This document shows positions 1 through 7,288 of a DNA stretch of 15,178 nucleotides, piece after piece (the stretch's first letter is position 1; each line of letters begins with the position of its first letter). Below the pieces are notes generated by a model. It ran no database searches. It was not told the DNA's origin and saw only the letters and a list, made by a program, of their open reading frames with translations. The translations under genes were made by a program, and so were the position numbers. The stretch covers positions 1 to 15,178 of the forward strand of contig DJVC01000102.1 of NCBI GenBank assembly GCA_002440765.1. Direction: 5' to 3'. This stretch comes from a bacterium UBP3_UBA6266. Its GTDB lineage: Bacteria; Auribacterota; UBA6266.

Positions 1-962
1 AATATTTCGGCGCGAAAGCCAATAAGTTTCTTGCCTATGGTGTAGCTTCCGTTTCCGGAACGATTCTTGCGGTATGTTCCTGCACGGTATTGCCTCTTTT
101 TTCCGGGATATATAAGAGGGGCGCGGGACTGGGCCCCGCGACCGCTTTCCTTTATTCCGGGCCGGCCATAAACGTGCTGGCTATTATAATGACCGCGCGG
201 ATACTCGGATGGGAACTCGGGCTCGCGCGCGCTGTCGGAGCGGTTTTATTCAGCATAATTGTCGGATTCCTGATGCATATCATCTTTATTAAAGAGGAAA
301 GGGCAAGGCACGCGGGCGCGGATTTGCCTGCGGGTGACGCGAAAGAGGAGAGGTCTTTGTCTAAAAACGCCCTGTACTTTGCTTCTATGGTCGGATTCCT
401 GGTGTTCGCGAACTGGGCAAAACCGGAGGAAGGGACATCGGGTTTATGGGCGTTTATTTACGGTATCAAATGGTATATATCTTTCGGGTTTCTGGTTTTA
501 CTGTCTGTGATAATCCTGAAATGGTTTAAAAAAGATGAACTTAAGAACTGGGTCTCGGCGTCATGGGTTTTTGCCGTGCAGATATTGCCTCTGCTTCTGG
601 CCGGGGTTATTGTCGCGGGACTGCTGCTTGGCCGGCCGGGCAATGAAGGTTTTATACCTTCCGGGATAATCGAAAAAGCGGTGGGAGGCAATTCTTTGCT
701 TTCTAATTTTTTTGCCGCTATAGTCGGAGCTTTTATGTATTTTGCGACGCTTACGGAAATTCCCATACTTCAGGGTCTTCTCGGGGCGGGTATGGGTAAA
801 GGCCCGGCGCTTGCTTTACTGCTCGCGGGCCCGGCGCTGAGCCTGCCTAATATGCTTGTGATACGCGGTGTTATCGGCACAAAGAAAACTGTAGTGTATG
901 TCAGCCTTGTTGTCATTATGGCGACATTCAGCGGCATAATTTTTGGTTATATGGCAGATTGA
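1..962 (+). CDS. ArsP-like permease (DUF318/COG0701), 5'-truncated
   Basis: Integral inner-membrane permease of the DUF318/UPF0718 family. Characterised members (ArsP) export organoarsenicals, but many are uncharacterised. The reading frame is open from base 3 to the TGA at 960-962, so the true start lies before the window; the TTG at 90 falls inside the conserved core and is not the start. The family signature around bases 72-140 reads VCSCTVLPLF, then a KRGAGLGPA stretch and SGPAIN. A second, similar half near the C-terminus (TEIPILQGLLGAGMGKGPA, then LLAGPALSLPN) reflects the internal duplication of the family. Hydrophobic segments alternate with one charged cytosolic loop (about bases 280-360). 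The stop overlaps the next gene's leader, and a thioredoxin/CcdA/ACR3 set follows, which supports an arsenic role. The exact substrate is inferred, not shown. Confidence 0.85.
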   Translation, partial: YFGAKANKFLAYGVASVSGTILAVCSCTVLPLFSGIYKRGAGLGPATAFLYSGPAINVLAIIMTARILGWELGLARAVGAVLFSIIVGFLMHIIFIKEERARHAGADLPAGDAKEERSLSKNALYFASMVGFLVFANWAKPEEGTSGLWAFIYGIKWYISFGFLVLLSVIILKWFKKDELKNWVSASWVFAVQILPLLLAGVIVAGLLLGRPGNEGFIPSGIIEKAVGGNSLLSNFFAAIVGAFMYFATLTEIPILQGLLGAGMGKGPALALLLAGPALSLPNMLVIRGVIGTKKTVVYVSLVVIMATFSGIIFGYMAD

Positions 963-976
963 TTAAAATAAAAAAA

Positions 977-980
977 GGAG
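977..980 (+). promoter_or_regulatory. Ribosome binding site fixing the GTG start at 986
   Basis: GGAG preceded by an A-run, five bases before GTG 986. This is the only good Shine-Dalgarno match near the start of the small thioredoxin gene, so it favours GTG 986 over the in-frame TTG at 959, which would overlap the permease stop. Confidence 0.7.
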
Positions 981-985
981 CATTC

Positions 986-1222
986 GTGAAAATTGAAATA
1001 TTGGGAGTCGGTTGTCCGAAGTGTCAAAAACTATATGAAAATGTCCGGCAAGCCGTTGAACAGTCCGGTATTGGCGCGGAAATAATCAAGGTTACGAAAA
1101 TAAGCGATATCAGCAATTACAATGTTATGCTTACCCCTGCTTTGGTTATTGACGGAGAGGTTAAAACATCAGGTACAATACCCCCGGTATCCGAAATCGA
1201 AAAATGGATAAAGGACAGGTGA
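986..1222 (+). CDS. Small thioredoxin-fold protein (redox-active disulfide protein 2 type)
   Basis: A 78-residue cytosolic thioredoxin-like protein. It has the beta-alpha-beta opening MKIEILGVGCPKC with the redox pair C10/C13 (CPKC), followed by a helix and a TPALVIDG segment that supplies the cis-proline (P51). The size and motif match the thioredoxin_3 / 'redox-active disulfide protein 2' family, which is commonly found beside DUF318 permeases in arsenic operons. The start is taken as GTG 986 because of the AAGGAG five bases upstream; an in-frame TTG at 959 would add nine lysine-rich residues with no ribosome site. The gene lies 23 bases after the permease stop and its own stop is six bases before the preferred start of the next gene, so the genes are presumably co-transcribed. 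The likely role is thiol exchange with a neighbouring permease or arsenic species (inference). Confidence 0.85.
   Translation: MKIEILGVGCPKCQKLYENVRQAVEQSGIGAEIIKVTKISDISNYNVMLTPALVIDGEVKTSGTIPPVSEIEKWIKDR
1217..1222 (+). promoter_or_regulatory. Ribosome binding site for the lipoprotein thioredoxin
   Basis: AGGTGA overlaps the stop of the preceding gene and lies five bases before ATG 1228. It favours that start over ATG 1204 (inside the previous gene) or ATG 1249, which has no comparable site but would give a more typical signal-peptide length. Confidence 0.5.
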
Positions 1223-1227
1223 ATTCA

Positions 1228-1659
1228 ATGACATGGAAAATAAATTTAATGGGAAACAAGTCAAAAAGAACAGCGTATCCGGTTTTGTTTATAGGTGTCC
1301 TGGTGTTGTTAGCGGGGTGTATTCAGGAACGGGATATCACAGGAAATAATGGCAGTGATTTGCCTGCGGGCGCTGAACAGATCGTTTTTATTGAACTCGG
1401 TTCTGTTAATTGTATTCCCTGTAAGCAGATGCAGCCGGTCATTAATGCCATTGAAAACGAATATAAAGGAAAAGTGAAAGTCGTGTTCTATGATGTATGG
1501 ACAAAAGACGGGAAACAGTATGCGGACAAATATAAAATCAGGCTTATCCCGACACAGGTGTTTCTTGATAAACAGGGAAATGAGATATTCCGGCATGAAG
1601 GTTTCTTCCCTAAGGAAGAAATAGAAAAAATATTTGAAAACGCGGGAGTGAAAAAGTGA
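1228..1659 (+). CDS. Thioredoxin-like lipoprotein (TlpA/thioredoxin family)
   Basis: Envelope-anchored thioredoxin of 143 residues. A basic N-terminus and hydrophobic stretch end in a lipobox LLAG|C, with C31 the predicted lipidated residue, so the protein should face the periplasm. The thioredoxin domain follows a short Gly/Asn/Asp linker. It contains the catalytic motif CIPC at 62-65, in a VNCIPC context rather than the usual WCGPC, and IPTQVFLD with the cis-proline P108. ATG 1228 is preferred on its ribosome site; ATG 1249 is possible and would give a 24-residue signal ending at the same cysteine. The gene overlaps the CcdA gene by four bases (GTGA), a strong sign of coupling: CcdA should pass electrons to this periplasmic thiol protein. 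Its final target is unknown; keeping a permease or a periplasmic protein reduced is one possibility. Confidence 0.87.
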   Translation: MTWKINLMGNKSKRTAYPVLFIGVLVLLAGCIQERDITGNNGSDLPAGAEQIVFIELGSVNCIPCKQMQPVINAIENEYKGKVKVVFYDVWTKDGKQYADKYKIRLIPTQVFLDKQGNEIFRHEGFFPKEEIEKIFENAGVKK

Positions 1660-2363
1660 TAACACAGCTTTTTGATTTACTTACAGGGGCGTTACAGGGC
1701 GCGCCTCTTATAGCTCTAATCGCGGCATTTATGTGGGGCATTTTAAGTATCCTGTTGAGTCCGTGCCATCTCGCGAGTATTCCTCTTATTGTGGGTTTTA
1801 TAAGCAACAGGGGACAGATAACAAAAAGAAAGGCTTTTATCTTATCATTGCTTTTTTCTGTGGGTATTCTTGTCACTATAACCGTTATAGGAATAATCAC
1901 CGCCTGCATGGGGAAAATGCTCGGAGATATAGGTGTATGGGGGAATTACGTTGTGGCTTTTGTTTTCCTGGCTGTCGGCCTGCATCTTTTAGGGATTATT
2001 CCCTTGCCGCTGATAAACGGCGCCCACGGCGCCGGCATGAAAAGAAAAGGTTTTTTCGCGGCGTTTATATTAGGCCTGATTTTCGGAATCGCGCTCGGGC
2101 CCTGCACATTCGCGTATATGGCGCCGATGCTTGCTATTACTTTCTCAATCTCATCAACACGGGTTCTGTACGGGATATTGCTTTTAACCATATATGGCAT
2201 AGGTCATTGTTCAATAATTGTATTTGCAGGCACTTTTACGGAGGTTGTCGAAAGATACCTTAAATGGAATGAAAGCTCGAAGGGTCCTTATATTTTGAAA
2301 AAGATATGCGGTGTTCTTATTATTTCAGCCGCGATTTATATGGCAGTATCTGCTGTTCATTAA
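1656..2363 (+). CDS. ccdA: CcdA/DsbD-type transmembrane electron transporter
   Basis: A 235-residue polytopic membrane protein of the CcdA (cytochrome c biogenesis/DsbD transmembrane) family, which carries reducing equivalents from cytoplasmic thioredoxin to periplasmic thiol proteins. The two diagnostic cysteines are present: C37 in LSPCHLASIPL and C150 in LGPCTFAYMAPM, the first and fourth helices of the family's pseudo-twofold fold. About six hydrophobic segments can be seen. The start is GTG 1656, overlapping the lipoprotein stop by four bases with GGGAG at 1644-1648 upstream. The pairing with a periplasmic thioredoxin lipoprotein and a cytosolic thioredoxin gives a complete trans-membrane thiol relay. 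No cytochrome c genes are in the window, so the arsenic context rather than cytochrome maturation is the better guess. The symbol reflects family membership only. Confidence 0.87.
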   Translation: MITQLFDLLTGALQGAPLIALIAAFMWGILSILLSPCHLASIPLIVGFISNRGQITKRKAFILSLLFSVGILVTITVIGIITACMGKMLGDIGVWGNYVVAFVFLAVGLHLLGIIPLPLINGAHGAGMKRKGFFAAFILGLIFGIALGPCTFAYMAPMLAITFSISSTRVLYGILLLTIYGIGHCSIIVFAGTFTEVVERYLKWNESSKGPYILKKICGVLIISAAIYMAVSAVH

Positions 2364-2400
2364 ATTCGATGCAGATTAACTTTTCCGGAGAGAATATTTT

Positions 2401-3480
2401 ATGGAACGGATAGTCCGTGAGGAGAGAAAACTTTCTTTTTTTGAGAAGTATCTTACCGTTTGGGTCCTGCTTTGCATCATGCTGGGGATTATGCTCGGGA
2501 AGCTGTTTCCGGACGCGGCTGTGGCTCTTGACCGGATTTCAATTTATCAGGTATCCATTCCGATTGCGATTTGTCTGTTTTTTATGATGTATCCCATAAT
2601 GGTCAAGATTGATTTTGCGGAAGTCATTAAAGCAGGCAGGACTCCCAGGCCTGTTGTCCTTACGCTCGTAGTGAATTGGTGCATAAAACCGTTTACCATG
2701 CTTGCGATTTCGTGGTTGTTTCTTGGCTTATTGTTCAAAGGATGGCTTCCGGGAATTGAGATTGTTAGGGGCGGGGCGCAGGTAGAATTATTCAGGTCTT
2801 ATATCGCCGGATGTATTTTGCTGGGTGTCGCGCCGTGCACGGCTATGGTACTTATCTGGGGGCATTTATCTAAGGGAAACGATGGGCATACGCTGGTGAT
2901 GGTGGCAATCAATTCGCTGACGATGTTGTTTCTTTACGCTCCTCTGGGCGGCTGGCTGTTGGGCGTGAACAAAATGCCTATTCCATGGCAGACAATTGTA
3001 TTATCGGTAGTGGTCTATGTCGGCCTGCCGTTATTATTGGGGTATTACTCGAGGAAATTGTTGATTGCAAAAAAAGGGCTGCAATGGTTTGAAGAGAGAT
3101 TTCTGCATTATCTTACTCCTGTTTCAATCTGTGCTTTATTGCTGACGCTTGTTTTGCTGTTTTCGTTTAAGGGAGAGTTGATTATCAGGCAGCCGCAGGT
3201 GATTTTTCTTATCGCCGTCCCGCTTTTTATCCAAACATGCCTTATTTTTGCCATTACCTACGGATTGGCTAAATGGCTGAAATTATCATACCGCGACGCC
3301 GCGCCCTCAGCCCTTATCGGGGCAAGCAACCATTTTGAAGTGGCAATCGCGACATCGACTGTTCTGTTTGGTTTATCATCCGGCGCGTCTCTGGCCACGG
3401 TCGTCGGGGTGTTGATTGAGGTTCCGGTCATGCTTATGCTGGTGGAGATTTGTTTGAGGACAAAATCGTGGTTTGAATGA
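2401..3480 (+). CDS. acr3: ACR3-family arsenite efflux permease
   Basis: Arsenite/antimonite exporter of the ACR3 branch of the bile/arsenite/riboflavin transporter superfamily, 359 residues with about ten hydrophobic segments. Family hallmarks are seen: the N-terminal [14 protein letters not shown] segment, [20 protein letters not shown] with the conserved membrane cysteine C146, and [10 protein letters not shown] with the conserved glutamate E313. Both residues are reported as functionally important in characterised Acr3 proteins. The ATG at 2401 follows a GGAGAG element about ten bases upstream, 37 bases after ccdA, so it is probably the last gene of the arsenic operon. ACR3 exports As(III) from the cytosol, driven by the proton motive force. 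A partner ArsC reductase is not visible. The assignment at family level is strong. Confidence 0.93.
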   Translation: MERIVREERKLSFFEKYLTVWVLLCIMLGIMLGKLFPDAAVALDRISIYQVSIPIAICLFFMMYPIMVKIDFAEVIKAGRTPRPVVLTLVVNWCIKPFTMLAISWLFLGLLFKGWLPGIEIVRGGAQVELFRSYIAGCILLGVAPCTAMVLIWGHLSKGNDGHTLVMVAINSLTMLFLYAPLGGWLLGVNKMPIPWQTIVLSVVVYVGLPLLLGYYSRKLLIAKKGLQWFEERFLHYLTPVSICALLLTLVLLFSFKGELIIRQPQVIFLIAVPLFIQTCLIFAITYGLAKWLKLSYRDAAPSALIGASNHFEVAIATSTVLFGLSSGASLATVVGVLIEVPVMLMLVEICLRTKSWFE

Positions 3481-3488
3481 AACGGCGG

Positions 3489-3511
3489 CGTGTGCTGAAT
3501 TTCAGCGCGCG
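3489..3511 (+). terminator. Hairpin after acr3, possible terminator
   Basis: The arm CGTGTGCTGA (3489-3498) pairs with TCAGCGCGCG (3502-3511) across a three-base loop, giving ten pairs including two G-U. It is directly followed by a second small hairpin GGGG-TTT-CCCC (3511-3521) and then an A/T-rich stretch with TTTT at 3530-3533. There is no classical T-run right after the stem, so intrinsic termination is plausible but not certain. Its position right after the last arsenic-operon gene and before a new gene group supports a transcription boundary. Confidence 0.4.
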
Positions 3512-3594
3512 GGGTTTCCCCGAATAAAATTTTCGCTGTCAAAGAAGTCGAAAATCCATTAAAATAAACGGCATATAGGATTGAATAAGATTAT

Positions 3595-4563
3595 ATGATG
3601 GGTATTATGCCGTATATCCTGCTTTTAGCGGGATTTTTCTTGTTGATTAAGGGTGCGAGCCTGCTTGTTGACGGGGCTTCGTCTCTTGCCGGAAGACTAA
3701 GGGTTTCCGACTTTGCCATAGGTTTGACCGTGGTTGCCTTCGGGACATCCGTACCGGAACTTTTTGTGAACATTTTTGCCAGTGTCACCGGCAACAGCGA
3801 AATAGCCATAAGCAATATACTGGGAAGTAACACATTCAATATTCTGGTCATACTCGGTGTGTCGGCTTTAATACTGCCTTTGGCGGTCGATAAAAGTTCC
3901 GTGTGGAAGGGGATTCCTCTGGTACTTCTGGCAGCGGTCATTACAGGTATCCTTGCCAACGACCATTTTATCGATGAGAAAGATTATTCCGCGCTTACCA
4001 GGATTGACGGGCTTGTCCTGCTGATGATATTTGTGATTGCGATGTATTATGTTGCCGGTGTCGTAAAAAATATTAACAGGGTCGATGAATTTACCCATCC
4101 GGCCCGGTTAAGCATATGGAAATCAACAGGCATAATCTTTTTGGGCCTTCTGGGACTGATGTTCGGAGCAAGATGGGTTGTTGGCAGCGCGGTCAAAATC
4201 GCGGAGAGTTTCAATGTCAGCCAATCTCTTATCGGCGCCACTATTGTTGCCTGCGGGACATCATTTCCGGAACTTGTGACTTCCGTTGTGGCCGCCTGCA
4301 GGAAAAATCCAGGGATAGCCGCAGGCAATATCATCGGCTCGAATATATTCAACGTATTTTTTGTCCTGGGAATAAGCTCGCTTATAAAACCGATACCGTT
4401 CCGGTTGGAAACAAACATCGATGTGTCCGTATGCATCCTTTCGGCTTTTCTTCTTTTTATATTTATGTTTACAGGGAAAAAACATAAACTCGACAGGTGG
4501 GAAGGCGCGGCATTTGTGTTAATATACATCTGTTATGTTTGTTATATAGTTATCAGGAAATAA
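3595..4563 (+). CDS. CaCA-family Na+/Ca2+ exchanger (YrbG-like)
   Basis: Inner-membrane cation antiporter of 322 residues. The two inverted alpha-repeats of the CaCA family are clear: GLTVVAFGTSVPEL at 43-56 with E55 and GSNTFN at 77-82, then GATIVACGTSFPEL at 214-227 with E226 and GSNIFN at 248-253. These glutamates and the surrounding small residues form the cation sites in solved family members. Hydrophobic segments on both sides of a charged central loop (about 122-175) match the usual 5+5 helix layout. Length is normal for bacterial YrbG-type proteins. The start is ATG 3595 or ATG 3598; the ribosome site is weak (AGGA lies 14 bases upstream). It exchanges Na+ or H+ for Ca2+ or a related ion; the actual ion is not determinable here. 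It begins a run of membrane genes that continues 21 bases downstream. Confidence 0.9.
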   Translation: MMGIMPYILLLAGFFLLIKGASLLVDGASSLAGRLRVSDFAIGLTVVAFGTSVPELFVNIFASVTGNSEIAISNILGSNTFNILVILGVSALILPLAVDKSSVWKGIPLVLLAAVITGILANDHFIDEKDYSALTRIDGLVLLMIFVIAMYYVAGVVKNINRVDEFTHPARLSIWKSTGIIFLGLLGLMFGARWVVGSAVKIAESFNVSQSLIGATIVACGTSFPELVTSVVAACRKNPGIAAGNIIGSNIFNVFFVLGISSLIKPIPFRLETNIDVSVCILSAFLLFIFMFTGKKHKLDRWEGAAFVLIYICYVCYIVIRK

Positions 4564-4584
4564 ATTCAGGCAGGAGATACTGAT

Positions 4585-5163
4585 ATGATGAAAAATATTT
4601 TATTGGCTTTTATCCCCGTGTTTGTCGCGGTTGATGCGATAGGCGTTCTGCCGATATTCGTTTCTCTGACAAGCGGGGTTGACAAAAAAGAGAGAAATTC
4701 CATTATCATTCAGTCTATGATTACCGCGCTATGCCTCGCAGTGGGGTTTATTTTTCTGGGCAGGATAGTTTTTAAATCCCTGGGAATAACAATAGCCGAT
4801 TTTATGATAGCCGGCGGTTCCATCCTTTTCTGTATAGCCATCATCGATATACTCACTTCCGAAAAACGTCGCAGGATACCTTCAAAGGAGATGGGCGCCG
4901 TTCCGATAGGGACTCCGCTTATAGTCGGGCCGGCCGTTTTGACTACGTCACTGGTGATAATCGCGGAATACGGCCTGTGGGCAAGCATTATATCGGTGCT
5001 GGTGAATATACTTCTTGCAGGGGGAATATTTTCTCTTTCGGATGTCCTGATAAAAAAACTCGGCGTTGCCGGAAGCAAGGCGTTATCGAAGATAATGGCG
5101 CTTCTGCTGGCGTCTATAGCTGTGATGATGATAAGAAAGGGGATAATGATAATCCTGTGTTGA
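4585..5163 (+). CDS. MarC-family integral membrane protein
   Basis: A 192-residue polytopic membrane protein of the MarC (UPF0056) family. Recognisable features are the N-terminal AFIPVFVAVDAIGVLPIF segment, the central AGGSILFCIAI segment, and the family hallmark VPIGTPLIVGPAVLTT at about 106-121. About six hydrophobic segments are present, and length is normal for the family. Molecular function is not established; despite the name, MarC was found not to be required for the multiple-antibiotic-resistance phenotype in E. coli. The ATG at 4585 has an AGGAG at 4572-4576, eight bases away, a good site. It sits 21 bases after the exchanger and 10-16 bases before the next permease, so these are probably one transcript. 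Confidence 0.88.
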   Translation: MMKNILLAFIPVFVAVDAIGVLPIFVSLTSGVDKKERNSIIIQSMITALCLAVGFIFLGRIVFKSLGITIADFMIAGGSILFCIAIIDILTSEKRRRIPSKEMGAVPIGTPLIVGPAVLTTSLVIIAEYGLWASIISVLVNILLAGGIFSLSDVLIKKLGVAGSKALSKIMALLLASIAVMMIRKGIMIILC

Positions 5164-5169
5164 TGTTTC

Positions 5170-5174
5170 GGGAA
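5170..5174 (+). promoter_or_regulatory. Ribosome binding site favouring the ATG at 5180
   Basis: GGGAA lies five bases before ATG 5180. The earlier in-frame ATG at 5174 overlaps the end of this site, leaving no room for normal ribosome spacing, so the second ATG is preferred. Confidence 0.5.
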
Positions 5175-5179
5175 TGTTT

Positions 5180-6406
5180 ATGCAAACCGCTCTGATTATT
5201 TTCATACTTACATATATAGTTATTGCAGTCCAGAACCTGCCCAAAATCTATATCAGCCGTCCCGCGGGCTCTCTCCTTGGCGCGGTTTTTATGGTTTTAT
5301 TCGGTGTCCTTTCGTTTGAGGATGCGTGGGCGGCGATTGATTTTAAAGTTATACTGTTTATTCTCGGGATGATGATTATTGTGGCGTATCTTGAGATTTC
5401 AGGGTTTTTTGAAGTCGCGGAAAACTATATTCTGAGGAAAGCGAAAAACGGGCTGAACCTTCTTTTCCTTCTTATCTTTTCGTCCGGCCTGTTTTCGGCC
5501 CTTTTTATGAATGATACAATGTGCATTATGCTGACGCCCGTAGTGCTGAGGATAACAACAAAAGCCGGCCTTAACCCGATCCCTTATCTTATCGCCCTGG
5601 CCACATCATCGAACATCGGAAGCGTTATGACTGTCATAGGGAATCCTCAGAATATGCTTATAGGCCTTTATTCGGATATTCCTTTCCTTAAATTCTTTAT
5701 GATACTCGCTCCCGTGGGAATAATAGGTTTGTTCATCAACTTTGCGGTTATAAGGGCCGTTTACAGGAAAGACATAAGCAGAACGCCGATAAAAATTTCA
5801 CGTAACGGCGGCCCCGGCGGAATACAGAAGAAACTTATGGTTTTCTCTTTTTCGGCGATTTTTATATTGGTGGTCTTTCTCTCCCTCGGTTACAGCCCGC
5901 CGGCGGTCGCCATGGTCTGCGCCTGCTTCCTTATATTGGCCGGAGCGACCAAGCCCCGGAAAGTTCTGGAAGAAGTTGACTGGACTTTACTGCTTTTGTT
6001 CAGCGGGCTGTTTATTGTGATGAAAGGTGTTGAAAAATCAGGGATTACCGAACTGATTTTGGGAAATATCCGGAAATACAGCGCCGAAACCGAGTTCTGG
6101 AATATGATTCAGGTCACAGTCACGTCTGTAGTTTCTTCCAATATAATAAGCAATGTGCCGGCGGTTGTGCTGATATCCAATATTTTTTCGGGTTTGCTGA
6201 TGTCGAACTCTTTCTGGCTGACGCTTGCTATGGCTTCGACTCTCGCGGGGAACCTGACTGTTATAGGCTCCATAGCCAATATAATTGTTTTTGAATCGGC
6301 CAAAGAGAAAGTGAACGTGGGCTTTCTCGAATATCTGAAAGTGGGGTTGCCGCTGACATTGTTAACTATCCTGGTCGGCATTGCGGTGATAACGGTTATT
6401 TGCTGA
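5180..6406 (+). CDS. ArsB/YbiR-like ion-transporter-superfamily permease
   Basis: A 408-residue inner-membrane permease of the ArsB/NhaD/SLC13-like ion transporter superfamily, closest by eye to YbiR-type proteins. The internal repeat is readable: FMNDT (109-113) then SSNIGSVMTVIGNPQN (143-158) in the first half, and NVPAVVL (325-331) then STLAGNLTVIGSIANI in the second. The GNPQN and GSIAN loops correspond to the substrate-binding re-entrant hairpins of this fold. A charged loop at about 198-220 separates the halves. Start ATG 5180 was chosen over 5174 on ribosome-site spacing. Substrate is uncertain: arsenite or antimonite (as for ArsB) is tempting because of the nearby acr3, but anion or dicarboxylate transport is equally compatible. 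It follows the MarC-family gene closely and ends three bases before the hydrolase gene. Confidence 0.85.
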   Translation: MQTALIIFILTYIVIAVQNLPKIYISRPAGSLLGAVFMVLFGVLSFEDAWAAIDFKVILFILGMMIIVAYLEISGFFEVAENYILRKAKNGLNLLFLLIFSSGLFSALFMNDTMCIMLTPVVLRITTKAGLNPIPYLIALATSSNIGSVMTVIGNPQNMLIGLYSDIPFLKFFMILAPVGIIGLFINFAVIRAVYRKDISRTPIKISRNGGPGGIQKKLMVFSFSAIFILVVFLSLGYSPPAVAMVCACFLILAGATKPRKVLEEVDWTLLLLFSGLFIVMKGVEKSGITELILGNIRKYSAETEFWNMIQVTVTSVVSSNIISNVPAVVLISNIFSGLLMSNSFWLTLAMASTLAGNLTVIGSIANIIVFESAKEKVNVGFLEYLKVGLPLTLLTILVGIAVITVIC

Positions 6407-6409
6407 GAT

Positions 6410-7288
6410 ATGAAGACAGAAGGTTATATATCGGTTAAGGGCGGTAAAGTCTGGTATGGGATTGAGGGAGCCGGTAAAAAGGGCATTCCCCTCTTAACTC
6501 TCCACGGCGGTCCCGGCGCGACTCACGATTATCTTGAACCGCTGGAAAAACTTGCCGGTGAGAGGCCCGTTATTTTTTATGACCAGTTGGGAAGCGGAAA
6601 CTCGGACCGGCCCGAAGATAAGGCTCTATGGACGGTCGAAAGGTTTGTCGAAGAGTTAAAGCAGGTAAGGAAAACGCTGAGGCTCAAAAAAGTTCATCTG
6701 CTCGGCGTGTCGTGGGGGACGATGCTTGCGGCCCGTTACATTATTGATTTAAAACCGGAAGGCGTCGTAAGTTTAATTCTTTCGGGACCGGCTCTGGACG
6801 CGGAACGGTTCACGTCCGATGTCCGGAGTTATCTACCCGAATTGTCTGAAAAAGACAGGGCGGTAATAGATGAGAGCGAGGCAAAAGGCAGATACGATTC
6901 CAAGGAATACGCGGATGCGATGATGAATTTTTACAAGCTTCATGTATGCCGTCTTGACCCGTGGCCCGGGTGCCTTAACAGGACTTTTGAAAAAACGTGT
7001 GCCGATATTTACAATTATATGTGGGGGCCCAGCGAATTCACGGTTACGGGCACGTTAAAAGGGTTTGATGTAACGGATAAACTTAAAGATATAAGTATCC
7101 CTGTGTTATTTACTTGCGGACGATATGATGAAGCGTCGCCCGCCGCGACAAAATATTATCATAAATTACTTCCCGGTTCCGAAATTCATATATTCGAAGA
7201 TGCATCCCATTGCCATATCAACGAAAAAACCGGTGAATTTATCAGTATGGCTCGTAGTTTCCTTCGCCGCGCGGAAAAAAGCAAATAA
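6410..7288 (+). CDS. Proline iminopeptidase-type alpha/beta hydrolase (peptidase S33)
   Basis: A 292-residue cytosolic alpha/beta hydrolase. HGGPG at 32-36 is the oxyanion-hole motif typical of proline iminopeptidases. FYDQLGSGNSDRP follows at 56-68 and the nucleophile elbow GVSWGT puts the catalytic serine at S101. The acid is D240 in CGRYDEASP, and the base is H267 in DASHCHINE. MWGPSEF in the cap region is also typical of the S33 proline-specific peptidase group. The enzyme would release N-terminal proline, or other residues, from peptides; some members act on other amides or esters, so the substrate is inferred. It starts three bases after the permease stop without a clear Shine-Dalgarno, suggesting translational coupling. 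There is no signal peptide. It has no obvious functional link to the membrane proteins before it. Confidence 0.88.
   Translation: MKTEGYISVKGGKVWYGIEGAGKKGIPLLTLHGGPGATHDYLEPLEKLAGERPVIFYDQLGSGNSDRPEDKALWTVERFVEELKQVRKTLRLKKVHLLGVSWGTMLAARYIIDLKPEGVVSLILSGPALDAERFTSDVRSYLPELSEKDRAVIDESEAKGRYDSKEYADAMMNFYKLHVCRLDPWPGCLNRTFEKTCADIYNYMWGPSEFTVTGTLKGFDVTDKLKDISIPVLFTCGRYDEASPAATKYYHKLLPGSEIHIFEDASHCHINEKTGEFISMARSFLRRAEKSK

Noticed and set aside
90..962. TTG 90 as the start of the permease
   Set aside because: The frame is open upstream to base 3 and the residues before it (AVCSCTV) belong to the conserved family motif, so the gene is truncated by the window edge.
320..1375. Shared 14-base string (GATTTGCCTGCGGG) in the permease loop and in the lipoprotein linker
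   Set aside because: A match of this length is expected about by chance in a 15 kb window with biased codons, and the flanks do not align.
1733..2263. 176-codon open frame inside ccdA, + strand
   Set aside because: The protein is basic, low in family-like features and out of frame with a clear CcdA gene; it is a shadow frame.
3511..3521. GGGG-TTT-CCCC mini hairpin as a stand-alone terminator
   Set aside because: Only four pairs and no immediate T-run; mentioned as part of the larger hairpin region instead.
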